From positions 1-23,365 of the forward strand of contig JBNGIS010021614.1 of the NCBI GenBank assembly GCA_049999725.1: 23,365 bases of DNA, in the 5' to 3' direction. The position numbers were made by a program, and so were the translations under genes. Below, piece by piece: positions 1-8,830 of this stretch. Each line of letters starts with the position of its first letter. Position 1 is the stretch's first letter. The stretch is from Haplomitrium mnioides. Taxonomy: Eukaryota > Marchantiophyta > Haplomitriopsida > Calobryales. Below the pieces are notes generated by a model, which searched no databases, had not been told where the DNA came from, and worked only from the letters and a program-made list of their open reading frames with translations.

Positions 1-909
1 TAATTTAAATAAAGGAGAATTTGAATAACATTCACAATAAGTACTTGAAATAAAAAAAGTTTTGAAAGGAGAAAAACAAGATTTGCTAACAAATGGTCAC
101 AAACTGGAATTATAATTTCAAAGGTAGCTTGGACTCTTTGCTTGCAAAGGATTAAAAAAACCAGAATAGATCCTATGCACGCATAAGATCAGTGGAGACA
201 ACAAGTGATCAAATATGTGCATAAGATCAAAAGCAACAACACCAATATCATGGCTTTCTTTGATTGTTGTCGCAACTGGTTTTGAAAGAAATAAGAACAA
301 AACCTATGTGCACACAAGATTTGAAAATATTAAAATCGATTCTTGCTATTGTTTACTAGCAAAGGGCTCTTGATTCAAAGCAACAAAAGCAAAACTTGTT
401 GCAAGGCTAAGGTTACCACCAACAATTAGATCCATTTCCTCACTTTATTTGATTGTAGACAGAGTTTGGATTCAAACTTAAAACAACAAACCCTATGCGA
501 GCACAAACTATGTTCTCACAACTCAAGTTGCTAAGAATTATTCCACTCAAATCTTGTTTGCTGAACAACTTAGCAAAATAAATATCTTTTGGCACTAAGT
601 TGAGAAAACACAACATCTCTAGAACTAAGCTATGAGTCTCAAAAAAATAGCATAGATTAAGTATAAGTTTCAAAAGAGAAGAAATTTGTTGCCTTTGTTG
701 GACTCCAAGACAAATTTTTCTCGCAATGATTTTATTTCTTAGCATGTTTTACGAACAAAAAATCTATTGCATTTTGGAATTTTAACATTTGGAAAATGAG
801 TTCTCCAATGTTTTGTAAAACCCAAAAAACTAAGAATGCAATTGGGATCTTTCTCTTTCAAATAAGTTGTGTAGTAGTCATAAACTTTCCATTTTGTAAA
901 ATTATCATG
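1..909 (-). pseudogene. Transposase-like gene copy A, C-terminal part, broken
   Basis: On the minus strand the reading frame entering at about 907 gives a coding-looking segment (DNFTKWKVYDYYTTYLKEK, then FPNVKIPKCNRF and a CxxC-like pair mutated to RKTC). It runs to a stop near 739 and then decays through 440-740. A basic IPKxNRF stretch next to cysteines resembles zinc-binding parts of plant transposase-like proteins, but I cannot name the family. The apparent ATG at 961-963 lies inside the inserted LTR element, so it is not the true start: the gene continues into 5455-5800 across the insertion. A second copy at 19850-20000 has the same DNFTKW region. Left of about 440 the frame is lost and scattered units such as ctatgcacgcataag appear, as in the minisatellites elsewhere in the window. 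Family assignment is inference; coding origin is supported by conservation between the two copies. Confidence 0.5.
905..909. repeat. Target-site duplication, left copy (TCATG)
   Basis: TCATG here is repeated exactly at 5450-5454. The two copies flank an insertion whose ends read TGTTGAG and CACAACA. Copy B near 20000 provides an uninterrupted version of this site. Confidence 0.75.
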
Positions 910-999
910 TGTTGAGATGTGAAGGCCCATTAGCTCATATATATCAAGCCATCTCTTACTCACTTCATCATATTATTATATTGTAATATAATGTTGAAA

Positions 1000-1128
1000 T
1001 GTAATGTGCTTGTATCTCTATTTATAGATATATGAGATATAAAAAGGTAGATAGAGGTTGGTGTAACTACCTCTTAATCTAACTAGACTAGGGCTTAACT
1101 CTAGTTAACTAAGGGTTAGGTTAGCTCA
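1000..1128 (-). repeat. Terminal direct repeat (LTR core), left copy
   Basis: This 129-bp repeat starts TG and ends CA on the plus strand and matches 5316-5444 with 9 substitutions and no gaps (about 93%). Read on the minus strand it has a TATA-like TATAAATAG near its end, as expected of the U3 promoter of an LTR. The stretch 910-999 may be the R-U5 part of this copy, since the element's outer end and target duplication lie beyond it. Confidence 0.75.
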
Positions 1129-2260
1129 GTGAATTGGGGTTATAAGGCTCTCTTTTTGGTTGATTTAAAAAATTCAGAACAACCAACAAGCACATAAACC
1201 TCTACTATATTGTGTTGTGTGGCCTCTTTAAAACCCCTTGCTTTCTTTTGGGGGAAAGAGTACCTTCACATACAGAAAGTGGTGTAGAACATAGTAGTAA
1301 ACAATGTTGTGTGCTCATTTATAGTTATGAAACTATGAACGTTAATTCTGGACAGATCCATAAAGTTGATAAGGAAGGTGTTGATGCAATATAGAATTCT
1401 TACATCGAAAAACATAATATATAACCAAGGAAAATAGTGATGCTGCCAATAATTCGTCGGCGGATATAATAGCTGCTGATTGGTAATAGTAGCACTTGGA
1501 AAGACAAATACAAACTGAAATATAGAGAATATAATCTGCGTCTTCATATTTGCATCATTCGAGGAAACAACATTGCACCTCTATATGAAAATTCAGTTCC
1601 CTGTTTCTGAAACATCATGACAAATCAGGTCAGGTTATAAAAGGTAATGAATCACAATATCCAATATATGAGAAAAATTCAGTTTGCTTCTAGTCTTTGT
1701 AGTCTGTGTAGTAGGCTGGAATGCAAAGTTGGCTATAGGCCGCTTTTCAACTGTTGGTGCAAAGCAGTACACCTTGCTGGTTTTGGACTACAGGTCCAAT
1801 CCTGACTATGTAGAGCACACTTTGCTCATGTGGGACTAAAGGTCCTCACTCTGGTGTATAAAGTACACCTCTATGATTTTTCCTCTGGCTTGACATGAGA
1901 CATTTCATTATTATTTTGCCACTTCCAGTGCTCAATAAGAGCTCCACTGGGAATTGCATCAGCTATATGATGATTTGGTGTGTAAAGCGCTCATGTATGA
2001 ATTGGGACTAAAGGTCCACCTTTGGCAATGTGCACTTTCTGATGCTCAATAGGAGCAACATGTCTCATTCCAAATTACAAATCTGGAATAGGGTTTTTGC
2101 CAGCACTCTCCCCCTCAGCTTTGCAAGCATTGTTATTATCATTATGGGGAATTCTTTCAATCAGATAATCCAACATTGAGTTTATTGCATTTTATCCAAT
2201 CAGCCCTGGAACTCATCTACAGGGTGGGCACTTGGTAGATCTTCCCAAGCAATTGCAGTG
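1129..2260. other. Interior of LTR element, left third
   Basis: No credible coding region. The sequence gggactaaaggtcc occurs at 1832-1845 and 2004-2017, with a related ggactacaggtcc near 1785-1797, each preceded by a similar gcaca/gctcatg context, so this is a set of decayed dispersed repeats. A small perfect stem CCAGTG/CACTGG encloses the gctcaataagagctc stretch near 1926-1951. On the minus strand GAGGGGGAGAG near 2101-2112 resembles a polypurine tract, but it is about 1 kb from the LTR. Confidence 0.4.
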
Positions 2261-5200
2261 ATTGGAAAATCAGATTGCTATGTGCATTTATAATTCAAAA
2301 TTCAGAATGACAAAGATGTTCTTCCCTGTTTTCTACTTATGCATGATTCCTTGTCTTGCTTCTTTGCAAGTCTGCTGCTTTTTTCCTTCAGCAACAACTT
2401 TCACGTCCTTGAGTCCTGCATTGCAGGAACAAAAACAAGAGGTGTTTTGCTAGATTGAAATCCAGTTAGCCTTACAAAGGTTAGATTCTCAAAATCCAAT
2501 GTCAAGATGTATGAGCTGACTGAGATCAAATCATCCAACAGTTTGTAATAGCATTGCAAGGTTATTTAAAACTTTAGAAATTAGATCTGTTGTGTTCTCC
2601 CAGATTTGGGATATGCTAGAGCTCAATCCTGACTTGTTCTATTCAAGAATTCAGAAAATCCAGCGGCTGGATTTGTGTAATCTATGTTAAATCTGAAGAT
2701 TTGTTACAACATAAGAGCTATTTATGAACTAGAAAACTGTGGGTATTGTTATAGTTGAGAAATGTAGTTCATAGAAATCATTGGAAGATCATTGAGCTTC
2801 AACAAATCGACTTCAGCAACCAGCAATGCAATCATGCTTATGTTGCCTTGATTCTTCATCAAATTGGATATTTCTTGCTGTATAACAGTTTTTAGAGTCC
2901 AAGCGATATGGTTTCAGCTTTTGAATTGCATAAAACTATTTTAAATTGACTCAGAAATCAGATTTTCTGATTTGGCCTTTAGAAAAGTCGATTTTCTGCA
3001 ACCAGATTTGAAATTTGCTTTTTCTCAGCTGATTCTTCACCAAAACTTGTCATTCTTGATGTAAAACAGATTTCCAGGGTTCAACTACTCAATTTCAGCT
3101 TTTGAATCAAAGGATTTGGCTGAGAAATCATGTTTTAAAGATCTGCCATGTTGTTGCTTTGAGGAAACTTAGGTTCGGGTGAATAGATTAGGTTCGGAAG
3201 CACTCTTGTGCTTCATGGAGGTTCGGTAATAAGTTCATTCCCCTGAGATCTCTCAAGGGTTCCCTCAATCCCATAAGTTGAGGGCTGAAAAATGTGAGAT
3301 GTATATATAGAATGTTTTCCATAACTCTTTCAAGAGTTACTAATGAAGGGCCCTCATGCTCCCTGCATCTAGGGTCACGGTTTGGTTCACGTATAGGGTC
3401 TAGGATAGGTAGGTTTAGAGAATAGAAAATATCAGGGGCAGCTTCCCCTCCAAGCTAGAGTAGTTTTGAAGAATTTCTTAAATTTAAAAAAGTTTCAATT
3501 TTCTTCCTTTTTCGAACATTCAGCAAATTTTGAACTTTCAAAACTTTGTTCGCCATTTGCCGAAGCCGCGTGAATTTTTCAAGATTTTTGTAAGAACTTT
3601 TCTGCAATCATGTTTTATGTTGAAGAATGGAGTTCCAAGGGCATGCAGGATATGTATGAATCGTGCACAATAGATAGCATCCATCATGCTGAACACACAT
3701 CGTGGAAATATACATCGCTACAAAAATTCCATGTTGATCTTCAAAGAATGTGGGCACCTGGTCAACCACGAATCTTTTTCCCTCACAAGTCGTTGGTGCA
3801 CATTGTTAACATTCTGCTCTTGCTTCTAAAGTTCATAGCACAATCAATCCAAAATTTCTTGGATCTTCTCTTTGTCTTTTTTCTTTTCTCAATAGCTATA
3901 TGAGAATTATCTAAGTTCTCTTTAAGAGCTTTCACGACTGCCGTTGTTTTGAAATCTCTGAATCATACCTCTTTTTAGAGACATACTATTCTGCAATGTT
4001 AGGCCCAAAAATGTTGCTGGAAAATTATATTTTGCAATTCCTTGCATATGAAACCCGACCTTCTTTGGGTTTCAAAATCCGAGAAAACCTTGCAAGTGGA
4101 AGACTTTTAGAAATGCCAACACTAGAATTCTCTGAGGCTTCCATTCCAGAGGACTTCAACAATTCAATCCTCACTCATATGCATTCCATGATTCTCTCCA
4201 TTGCTTAAATTATAAATTTTCTCTTTTTCATCATTCATGTCTTAAAGAGGACAGTGATTATTTCTGAAATCACAGTTTGGCCTGTCCGTGAGATACTTCG
4301 TATCTCACAATCAACATATCATCAATATGAAATTTCATATCTGTTGTCATAAAAATTACCTCTTCCTAATGGCAATACCGGTCTCACCAGCAGCCTCCCA
4401 AATGTTTGTTTGCTCAGTTGTATTTGAGGTAGCATTTAAATGTGGAGGATGAAATATAATCCTTCTATCATTGCCAAAACAAGACACGTTCCGACGAAGA
4501 AGTAGACAAAGACGCTTGTCTTCACTCCAGACCGAAGTGCTAGCGTTGCCTTTTTGTCTTGGTAGATTTGTCTTTGCATTGGGAATGAGCTTGTAGTATA
4601 CGATCCAATGATTTTCATGGAAAAGTTTTCCGCTCAACGTTTTGATTTTGTAGATTTTCTTCAATTTCTATTGAAAAGATTCTCTTTTTCTCATTTTTTT
4701 CTTGCAGATCAATTTTTTTCTGCAGGTTCATAAGAATATATATGTTTCTTTGAACCTTTGCGTGAGTCATTCATCCCTCCTTCTTGTTCTCCAATTGATC
4801 TTGTAGTGGTAAATAAATCTCTTTCAATTCGGTTGTCTTCTGCACCGGAGGTGCGTTACTCACAAGAACCATTATCCAAGGAATCGCTCACTTGGAAACA
4901 TAAAACGCTCGTCGTCTTATATTCTATTCTATGTTGGAATCATGGGTCACTACCTCGAAACCAAACTGTGACCGGGGGCGTGGTAAGAGTTGAGTACCAA
5001 TAGGCATCATCCTGTTGTCCATCTGATTCAATCTGAATTGTCGTACAACTTTGTCAAGGTTACAAAAATGATCTTGCATGATTTGATTGACAGAATAGCG
5101 ACAACTTTGAAGGCCTTCCTTGGAGAATCAGATCAAAACCAACTTCTGTGAATCTCTCAGTTGACTTGTGTATCTCTTATGTTCAGTCAAGCAACATATT

Positions 5201-5315
5201 TCCATAGGAAGGGCAGCAACTCCTTTCTTAGTAGCTCAAATCATGAGAGGCATAGCTTCACACATTCAAGAAAGACTACAGTTATGTCAGTCGGTCGGCC
5301 TGGCTCTGCAACCAG
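2261..5315. other. Interior of LTR element, middle and right; no recognised gene
   Basis: Short open frames occur on both strands: 3610-3903 plus, 97 codons, ending in a hydrophobic LLLLLKF...FVFFLF stretch; and 4356-4664 minus, 102 codons. An overlapping minus frame at 4436-4618 encodes a possible membrane segment VFVYFFVGTCLVLAMIEGLY. None matches a family I know. A TATA-like tgtatatatagaatg lies near 3300, about 300 bp before the 3610 ATG. On the minus strand about 4600-4790 reads as a Lys/Glu-rich, coiled-coil-like stretch broken by stops. This may be captured host DNA or decayed element sequence. Confidence 0.3.
5300..5315 (-). other. Probable tRNA-iMet primer binding site of the 4.5-kb element
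   Basis: On the minus strand the sequence right after the repeat's CATTACA end is C then TGGTTGCAGAGCCAGG. The iMet-complementary plant primer site is TGGTATCAGAGCCAGG; only two adjacent bases differ. This sets the element's orientation as minus strand. Confidence 0.6.
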
Positions 5316-5444
5316 TGTAATGTGCTTGTATCTCTATCTATGGATATATGAGATATATAGAGGTAGATAGAGGCTAGTGTAACTACCTCTTGATCTAACT
5401 AGACTAGGGCTTAACTCTAGTTAACTAAAGATTAGGTTAGCTCA
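5316..5444 (-). repeat. Terminal direct repeat (LTR core), right copy
   Basis: This is the partner of 1000-1128 with 9 mismatches in 129 bp. On the minus strand it would be the 5' LTR, preceded by TGTTG (5445-5449), which completes the classic TGTTG/CAACA outer ends, and followed at once by the primer site. The 90-bp extension seen beyond the left repeat is missing here. Confidence 0.75.
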
Positions 5445-5449
5445 CAACA

Positions 5450-5454
5450 TCATG
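5450..5454. repeat. Target-site duplication, right copy (TCATG)
   Basis: Exact match to 905-909. Removing the insertion and one duplication gives a sequence that aligns without gaps to the empty site in copy B (ggtaaaattatcc... near 19986-20010). Confidence 0.75.
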
Positions 5455-5800
5455 CAAGTTATAAACTTTGTGAGTGGGCATTCTCTCGTAGTGTCCTTGA
5501 AAAAAACTGTCCATCCACTCACGCACAAATACTCCTTTAACAAATAGTTCTTTTTTTTCAAAAATGCCTTTAGAATCTGCGTTTTTGAGATTTTGAATCC
5601 TTTGGATTTAATCATTCCCTACTTATAATATTAATTTGAAGGCTCTTCTACAAACAATGGAACTGCCAGACAGAGTGAATTGATTGTCAACATTAGAGTC
5701 TTTTCTTGGTATTCCCCACTACAATGTGATATTTTGATTCTTTATGCTTTATCAAAAATATGTTTCTCCTATGGTTTTCCAAAAATCTTTCTTACACAAC
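5455..5800 (-). pseudogene. Transposase-like gene copy A, N-terminal part, broken
   Basis: A minus-strand frame runs from about 5700 to 5455 with only two stops (plus positions 5623-5625 and 5608-5610). Recognisable stretches are VDNQFTLSGSS, VCRRAFK, IQRIQNLKNAD, then VREWMDSFFQGHYERMPTHK and YNLHD at the insertion edge. Across the target duplication the frame continues as YNLHD-NFTKW; the second copy reads YNLLDNFTKW. Upstream (5700-5850) the frame decays but holds cysteine-rich traces. The same protein stretch is recoverable at 20040-20300 with many silent differences, so it evolved as coding sequence. Family not identified; a DNA-transposon transposase is inference. It points away from the methyltransferase gene that begins at 6181. 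Confidence 0.5.
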
Positions 5801-5955
5801 GACAAACAATTATTTTGACAACATAAATTCTCTTCAACTTAGAAATTAATATTGGATCGAGCTTTTTCTTCACAAAACTCTCATTATGATGAATGTTTTT
5901 GCAAATGATTTTCACGTAAGGTGTTTACTCGTTTGGGTTTTGGCCGAGACAAAGA

Positions 5956-6049
5956 ATTCTTATGTTGTGTTTGTTGATTCGGTCTGTAGGCAAATCCAAC
6001 CATTAGACAATATGCCTATGGACCGAATCAACCAACACAACATAAGAAT
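5956..6049. repeat. Hairpin: 37-bp inverted repeat with 20-bp loop
   Basis: Left arm 5956-5992 and right arm 6013-6049 pair with about 3 mismatches in 37; the loop is 5993-6012. The arms contain gattcggtc/gaccgaatc. It lies between two divergent genes, so it could be a foldback element, a hairpin RNA source or a protein-binding inverted repeat. No sequence evidence decides between these. Confidence 0.8.
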
Positions 6050-6090
6050 GTCTGAGGAAGACCAAAACAATGTCTGAGAAAGACCAAAAC
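6047..6090. repeat. 22-bp tandem duplication
   Basis: The unit aatgtctgaggaagaccaaa(ac) is repeated directly (6047-6068 and 6069-6090) with one mismatch. It overlaps the last bases of the hairpin's right arm. Confidence 0.85.
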
Positions 6091-6180
6091 AAAATCAGGA
6101 AGTCTGCAATGCAGTGTTGCAGAGTATGAGAGGAAACAATAACGATTCAGCTAGAAAATCTTAACCTTCCAAAACCATGA

Positions 6181-7073
6181 ATGGATAATTGGGGACCATT
6201 CCAAATTCAAAGGTTAAATAAGGATTTTGTGGAGCTTTTGGTGCAAAGAATTCGGACAAACAAGTATGCGCATAACCTCTTCATTGTTGTTGTCAACCCA
6301 AATTGTGGGCTACAAGATAAGTCATAGTTCAATTTGAGAAACCTTGACAAATATAGAAACAAGATTATAGGAGGCAATCACAGTGCTACCGCAAGGCAGC
6401 TTTTAATCACCAAATACAGAGCAAAGAATCCAATGTTGCCGCTCTCCAATTGCTATGTGTATGTGGGGTTGACTCCATTAGAGGCCCACATATTTGCAGT
6501 AGAGAATAATTACAACCAAAAGTATAGATTGGAAATGATGTCAACTCAAAAGGTCAAATATTGGCATCAGAGGTTTATGGAGAGTGGGATGGTGTCATCC
6601 CAAAAATTAAAGAGAGAATTGGTGTTGGAAACCCTAGAGATCAAGCCAAAGTCGACTCTTGATAGGACAGTCACTTCTCAAGACAATTGGCTCCAACTGA
6701 TATTCCATAGTGGTGAGTTCTAGGATTTACAACAGAGCATTTTTTTATGCTGGAGAAAAATCAGATGAATGGCTAGAAGTGGAAGGCCAAAGGATCCTTG
6801 AGAATAGAGGACATGAAGTGGACACCGAGGAGGTCTCTTCAAGGTCTTTCAAACGAAGCAAAAATTTTTGTTTTGAAGCAATTGGAAGTTAAAGAACTTT
6901 CAATTGAAGAAATGTCTTGCGAATTGGAGAGACATAAAGTTGTAGCAGTTGTGGTAAAATTGTTTTACTCCAAAGTCTATTGAAGCTCGTGGGAAGAAGT
7001 TAGAGAGGAGCACTCTATCCACACCAAGGAGTCAAAGATGTTCTCATTTTACTCCAACTTTGAGAAGCTATTG
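6181..7073 (+). pseudogene. Exon 1: ParB-like domain region
   Basis: ATG at 6181 opens a frame (MDNWGPFQIQRLNKDFVELL) that stops once at 6325-6327 and then stays open to 6721. It contains VELLVQRI, NLFIVVVNP, the IGGNH core and LTPLEAHIFAVENNYNQ, matching the usual ParB-like pattern of an (I/V)xGxHR core followed by a region ending in a conserved Asn. After 6723 the frame shifts; the segment 6798-7073 (LSNEAKIFVLKQLEVKEL, SSWEEVREEHS, FYSNFEKLL) looks like helical linker. The exon ends TATTG before gtaggt, in phase 0. The upstream start is uncertain, since an earlier exon is possible. Confidence 0.55.
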
Positions 7074-7673
7074 GTAGGTTTGTTTTTCTATTCTACATTT
7101 CTTTTTCTAGAGTTGTATTGAATTTTTGTAAAAATTGTTTTGCTAGAATAAAAATGATTCGTAGTCCATGTGCGTATGGACTATCAAATCCAGGTGTGCA
7201 TGGACTTTGAAGTCCATGCATGCATGAACTCTCTAGTCCAAGCACATTTTCACACTCAAATCGATGTGTGTCGGGACATTGAAGTCCATGCTTGCTTGGT
7301 TTTGAGAGTTAGTGCATGCAAGGACTTTGAAGTCCATGTGTGCATGGACTTGAGAGTCTTGGCGCACCTGGACTCTCAAGTCCTTGCATGTAGAGACTTG
7401 AGAGTCCATGCATACATATTTAAACTAGTCGATTCACAAATGGACTTCAAAGTCCATGCGCACGGACTCTCAAAACCATGCTCGCATGGACTTCAATGTC
7501 CATGAGCACATCAACTTGAGTGTGAAGGCACATTTAGACTAGAGAGTCTCTGCATGCATAGACTTGGTATTCCATGCACACATGGACTTGATAGTCTTTG
7601 CTCGCATGCTCTTCCTCTTTAAAGTCTACATTTCTTTTGTCTCCTCTTATTTTTTTGTTTTTGCTCTATGTAG
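7074..7673 (+). other. Probable intron 1 (600 bp) filled by minisatellite
   Basis: The donor gtaggttt at 7074 and the pyrimidine-rich acceptor ending ctatgtag at 7673 are canonical. Joining leaves the flanking frame intact in phase 0 (FEKLL then GDKTFKRH). The 24-bp array occupies most of it. Confidence 0.6.
7159..7605. repeat. 24-bp minisatellite, about 18 units
   Basis: The unit is close to atggactttgaagtccatgc plus atgc. It holds two overlapping palindromes, ggactt/aagtcc and gcatgc. The 24-bp spacing is kept almost everywhere; late units of 22 and 26 bp break phase. Because 24 is divisible by 3, the array forms an open frame (7170-7505) of an octapeptide repeat of MDFEVHAC type, which I take as a by-product of the period. 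Confidence 0.85.
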
Positions 7674-8069
7674 GGGGACAAAACATTTAAACGACATCTT
7701 GCAATATTGACGGTAGTTGCCAAAGAGCCAAAAAACCCGGGGGTCAAAGAAGCTCCGGAAGATTAAGACCAGACCCCAACACTTGTATCATACCCTGTTG
7801 CTTTTCTGCTTCATGGTCAAAAATCTAGAGAGTGGAAATCAAGGCAACAAAATGATGTTGCTGCCCCACCCACTAAAGAAGTTCCTCAAGATGGAGATGA
7901 GGACTTACTGTCATATGCTGATGGTCTCAATGTGGCATTTGACCAAGTCTACGGGGAGGCAAATGCTCATGAGTTGAAAGAATTCGTGAAACCTAGACGT
8001 TTCACTTTAGCAATTGCAGATATTCCTTACGGTTACAACCTTAAAGAATGTAAGCAAAACGATCTTGAA
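7674..8069 (+). pseudogene. Exon 2, left part: methyltransferase motif IV
   Basis: Open from 7674 except for TAA at 7764-7766. It ends HELKEFVKPRRFTLAIADIP, then YGYNLKECKQNDLE, at the chromovirus. D-I-P-Y at 8019-8030 is a motif IV (DPPY-type) variant at the end of a predicted beta strand (FTLAIAD), as in N4/N6 amino-methyltransferases. Before it lies a charged linker (EVPQDGDEDLLSYADGLNVA). Codons continue in frame at 13061 once the element and one target duplication are removed (QNDLE then PFTKDDI). Confidence 0.65.
8065..8069. repeat. Target-site duplication of chromovirus, left copy (TTGAA)
   Basis: TTGAA directly left of the LTR compares with CTGAA at 13056-13060, one mismatch in five, as expected for an old insertion. 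Confidence 0.7.
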
Positions 8070-8502
8070 TGTAAAAGAACTCAAGGACCAAATCCAAGTG
8101 AGTAAAAACTCATACTGAACTCTAATAGAGTTCTTCAACCAAAGGCAACTCAAGGTCCAAGCTAAGATCAAGACCACAAGCAAAAGCCAAGCAACCAAAG
8201 AACCCAAATGATTTGAGAAGAACTCTAGAATGAGAAGTAGAACTAAGAAGCCTTTCTAATTATACAAGAGAAGAGGGTGTCATCCCTCTTTCTTCACTTA
8301 CAAGTCACTTCTAATTTCAACCCTAAAAGTAACTCTTTACCAAAAGTGACTTCGAAGTCAAGTAACCTAAAAGTGACTCTCTACCAAAAGTGACTTTGAA
8401 GGCAAGTAATCCAATCTCAACCCTAAAAGTGACTCACTACCACTTCTTTCACTCCTCTATATTTTCCTATAAATAGCACAACCTTATGCTTGTACTATTA
8501 TA
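8070..8502 (-). repeat. Chromovirus 3' LTR
   Basis: 433 bp, beginning TG on the plus strand and ending TA where CA is expected. It has about 29 substitutions against 12623-13055 with no gaps (about 93% identity). Repeated aaagtgact motifs lie inside. On the minus strand a TATA-like stretch sits near the CTATTTATAGGAA region. Confidence 0.95.
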
Positions 8503-8520
8503 TAATCTCTGCCTTCTTGT
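8503..8520 (-). other. Chromovirus polypurine tract
   Basis: On the minus strand the sequence before the 3' LTR is acaagaaggcagagatta, purine-rich as expected for the plus-strand primer, with one C interruption and a pyrimidine-bearing tail. Confidence 0.55.
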
Positions 8521-8539
8521 CGATGATGTACTCGTTATT

Positions 8540-8830
8540 GCCGCAACTTTCAAAATTCTTAATAGGTTCTTGAGCATTATCAAGATTTGAAGAAGGTTCC
8601 CAAGTAGCATCATGAAGTGGATAGCCTTTCCACAAAAACCTTGTATTGAACTTGTGGATGTCGCCATCGCTTGATAACTCTTTTTGTCAAAATACGGGCT
8701 ACTTTAAATTCTTCATGATCATCAAGAACAATGGACAGAGGAGGAAGTTGAACACGATTTGGAAAATAAGATGGACTTGGAACAAAAGGCTTAAGTTTAG
8801 AGACATGAAACACAAGATGAATCTTCATGT
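8540..8830 (-). pseudogene. Integrase C-terminus and chromodomain
   Basis: Minus-strand HLVFHVSKLKPF is the usual Ty3/gypsy integrase tail. It is followed by FKVARIL and QYKVF, then after a one-base shift in a T-rich run (about 8631-8640) WKGYPLHDATWEP and a final NLDNAQ helix. The aromatic residues of the chromodomain pocket and the TWEP signature are readable, so the element once had a classical chromodomain that would bind methylated histone tails to guide integration. Confidence 0.85.

Larger units (their letters stand above)
910..5449 (-). mobile_element. 4.5-kb LTR retroelement without recognisable gag-pol
   Basis: The insertion begins TGTTGAG, ends CACAACA and is flanked by the 5-bp duplication TCATG. 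Two 129-bp direct repeats (1000-1128 and 5316-5444) lie near its ends. On the minus strand, sequence directly after the right repeat reads TGGTTGCAGAGCCAGG, which matches the plant tRNA-iMet primer site TGGTATCAGAGCCAGG at 14 of 16 bases, so the element is probably on the minus strand. No protease, RT, RNase H or integrase motif was found in the roughly 4.2-kb interior, only short open frames, so it looks like a large non-autonomous element or one carrying foreign cargo. The structure is asymmetric: 90 bp lie outside the left repeat but only 5 bp outside the right one, suggesting rearrangement or loss of the 3' part of one LTR. Confidence 0.7.

Noticed and set aside
739-963. Complete 74-codon minus-strand gene starting at 963
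   Set aside because: Its first 18 codons are LTR sequence; the native gene continues across the insertion at 5455.
995-1000. Target duplication directly outside the 129-bp repeats
   Set aside because: The flanks are tgaaa and caaca, which do not match; the real duplication TCATG lies at 905-909 and 5450-5454.
1832-2017. gggactaaaggtcc repeats as a MITE pair
   Set aside because: Terminal inverted repeats and target duplications could not be defined; only short related stretches are seen.
2101-2112. Polypurine tract GAGGGGGAGAG on the minus strand followed by an LTR
   Set aside because: No second copy of the sequence to its left exists in the window, and it is 1 kb from the mapped LTR.
7170-7505. 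Open frame of 111 codons encoding an octapeptide repeat
   Set aside because: It lies in a probable intron and results from a 24-bp tandem array whose period is divisible by three; late units break phase.
7159-7605. CRISPR-like array of palindromic repeats
   Set aside because: There are no unique spacers; units are head-to-tail and degenerate, and the context is a plant genome.
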